From positions 1-6,591 of the forward strand of contig JAUVEF010000066.1 in NCBI GenBank assembly GCA_030594905.1: a stretch of DNA of 6,591 nucleotides, given 5' to 3'. Of the stretch, positions 6,213 through 6,591 are shown piece by piece. Within the stretch, counting starts at the first letter, position 1; each line of letters starts with the position of its first letter. Source of the stretch: Methanosarcinales archaeon (GTDB taxonomy: Archaea > Halobacteriota > Methanosarcinia > Methanosarcinales > Methanogasteraceae). The notes under the pieces are model-generated. The model was not told the origin of the DNA. It saw nothing but the letters and a program-made list of their open reading frames with translations, and did not search any database. The position numbers were made by a program, and so were the translations under genes.

Positions 6213-6270
6213 CTTACCAATCTATAAACTTTCCTACCAATTTGGTAGTTTTTGGTAGTTTGTTGGTAGT
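6213..6270 (-). promoter_or_regulatory. Array of five TACCAA half-sites around the Fic promoter, probable operator
   Basis: On the plus strand there are three direct TTGGTAGT copies at 6242-6249, 6252-6259 and 6263-6270 (spacing 10 and 11 bp). Inverted copies lie at 6233-6240 (CCTACCAA) and 6213-6220 (CTTACCAA), exactly 20 bp apart. The pair CTACCAA-T-TTGGTAG at 6234-6248 is a perfect 7-bp inverted repeat with a 1-bp spacer. The repeats follow the helical turn and bracket the TATA box at 6221-6230, so a bound protein would block transcription of the Fic gene. The winged helix at the Fic C-terminus is a candidate ligand; that is inference. Confidence 0.65.
6221..6230 (-). promoter_or_regulatory. 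TATA box of the Fic gene, predicted leaderless start
   Basis: The minus strand reads AGTTTATAGA, a good archaeal TATA element, centred at about 6225. Initiation 26-27 bp downstream falls at about 6199, one base before the ATG at 6198. No Shine-Dalgarno precedes the ATG, which supports a leaderless message. Confidence 0.55.
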
Positions 6271-6514
6271 TCTACAATATTAGAAGTCACACCACACAAT
6301 CCACGCGACCCACCCCGGCTTCAGCGTCCATCATGATACCCCCGATGAAGTCACTCGAAACCCACCACGTAAGTCCGCCTGCACACGGCAACCCTGCCGC
6401 ACATCCCCCGTTGCACTCCGGATCAAGCCCCCCCCGCAGCCATACCAGCGACGATACCGCAAGACTGCCATCTCGATCGCAGGGATCCCATCCGACGACA
6501 GCTCAGTTGACCGG
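6271..6514. other. Non-coding or unassigned stretch upstream of the Fic gene
   Basis: G+C-rich and C-rich on the plus strand (an eight-C run near 6430), unlike the adjacent Fic gene. Open frames exist on both strands, but their Pro/His/Ser-rich or Arg/Gly/Ser-rich translations look like shadows of base composition. I see no RNA gene or CRISPR repeat. Confidence 0.4.
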
Positions 6515-6591
6515 CTACTTAAACCAGAGCACCGATTCCACAAGTGTTCGGTAAGCGATCGTGCCATAAACTGCGGAAGATATCTCATTGG
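6515..6591 (-). CDS. Possible C-terminal end of a gene entering from the right edge
   Basis: On the minus strand one frame is open from the edge (codons from 6589) to a TAG at 6515-6517, giving 24 residues: NEISSAVYGTIAYRTLV, then ESVLWFK. The composition looks protein-like, but the run is short and no family can be named. An overlapping frame (6331-6588) is also open, so this could be chance. Confidence 0.25.
   Translation of the reverse strand, partial: NEISSAVYGTIAYRTLVESVLWFK

Noticed and set aside
6331..6588. 85-codon minus-strand frame and 73-codon plus-strand frame at the right end
   Set aside because: The two overlap each other and their translations (Arg/Gly/Ser-rich and Pro/His/Ser-rich) reflect the C-rich base composition; no motif or ribosome site supports either.

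Overview
The window looks archaeal, most likely a methanogen- or ANME-related lineage of the Halobacteriota. The evidence is a Gins51-type replication protein, archaeal TATA/BRE-like promoters, T-rich terminators, an archaeal-type NAD kinase, a surface protein with a C-terminal membrane anchor, and a 12-heme c-type cytochrome. Exact lineage cannot be fixed without database searches.

Layout from left to right. (1) 1-150 (+) is the C-terminal end of a protein that looks like an F5/8 type C (discoidin) carbohydrate-binding module, followed by a very GC-rich hairpin. (2) 265-1434 (+) is a secreted, C-terminally anchored cell-surface protein of unknown function. (3) 1435-1813 has no intact gene, but holds a minus-strand open run that may be a gene remnant. 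(4) 1814-2662 (-) is NAD kinase. (5) 2860-3798 (-) is a dodecaheme cytochrome c, with a clear hairpin plus T-tract terminator just after it. (6) 3888-4664 (+) is Gins51, divergent from the cytochrome across an 89-bp gap that carries one AT element usable as a TATA box in both directions. (7) 4885-6198 (-) is a Fic-family protein, convergent with Gins51, with an AT-rich stem between them. (8) 6271-6591 has no confident gene, only a short possible C-terminal end of a minus-strand gene at the right edge.

Most genes are single transcription units, so little functional coupling can be inferred. The first two code for envelope or surface proteins. The cytochrome is membrane-tethered outside the cell membrane and fits redox exchange with an extracellular or membrane partner. 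NAD kinase and Gins51 are housekeeping genes. The Fic gene is visibly more AT-rich than its neighbours and looks acquired.

The most notable unexplained structure is upstream of the Fic gene. Five copies of an 8-bp (C/A)(C/T)TACCAA-like half-site lie at about 10-, 11- and 20-bp spacing, two of them forming a 15-bp inverted repeat. They surround a TATA box placed so that the Fic mRNA would be leaderless. This looks like a cooperative operator, possibly bound by the Fic protein's own C-terminal winged helix.
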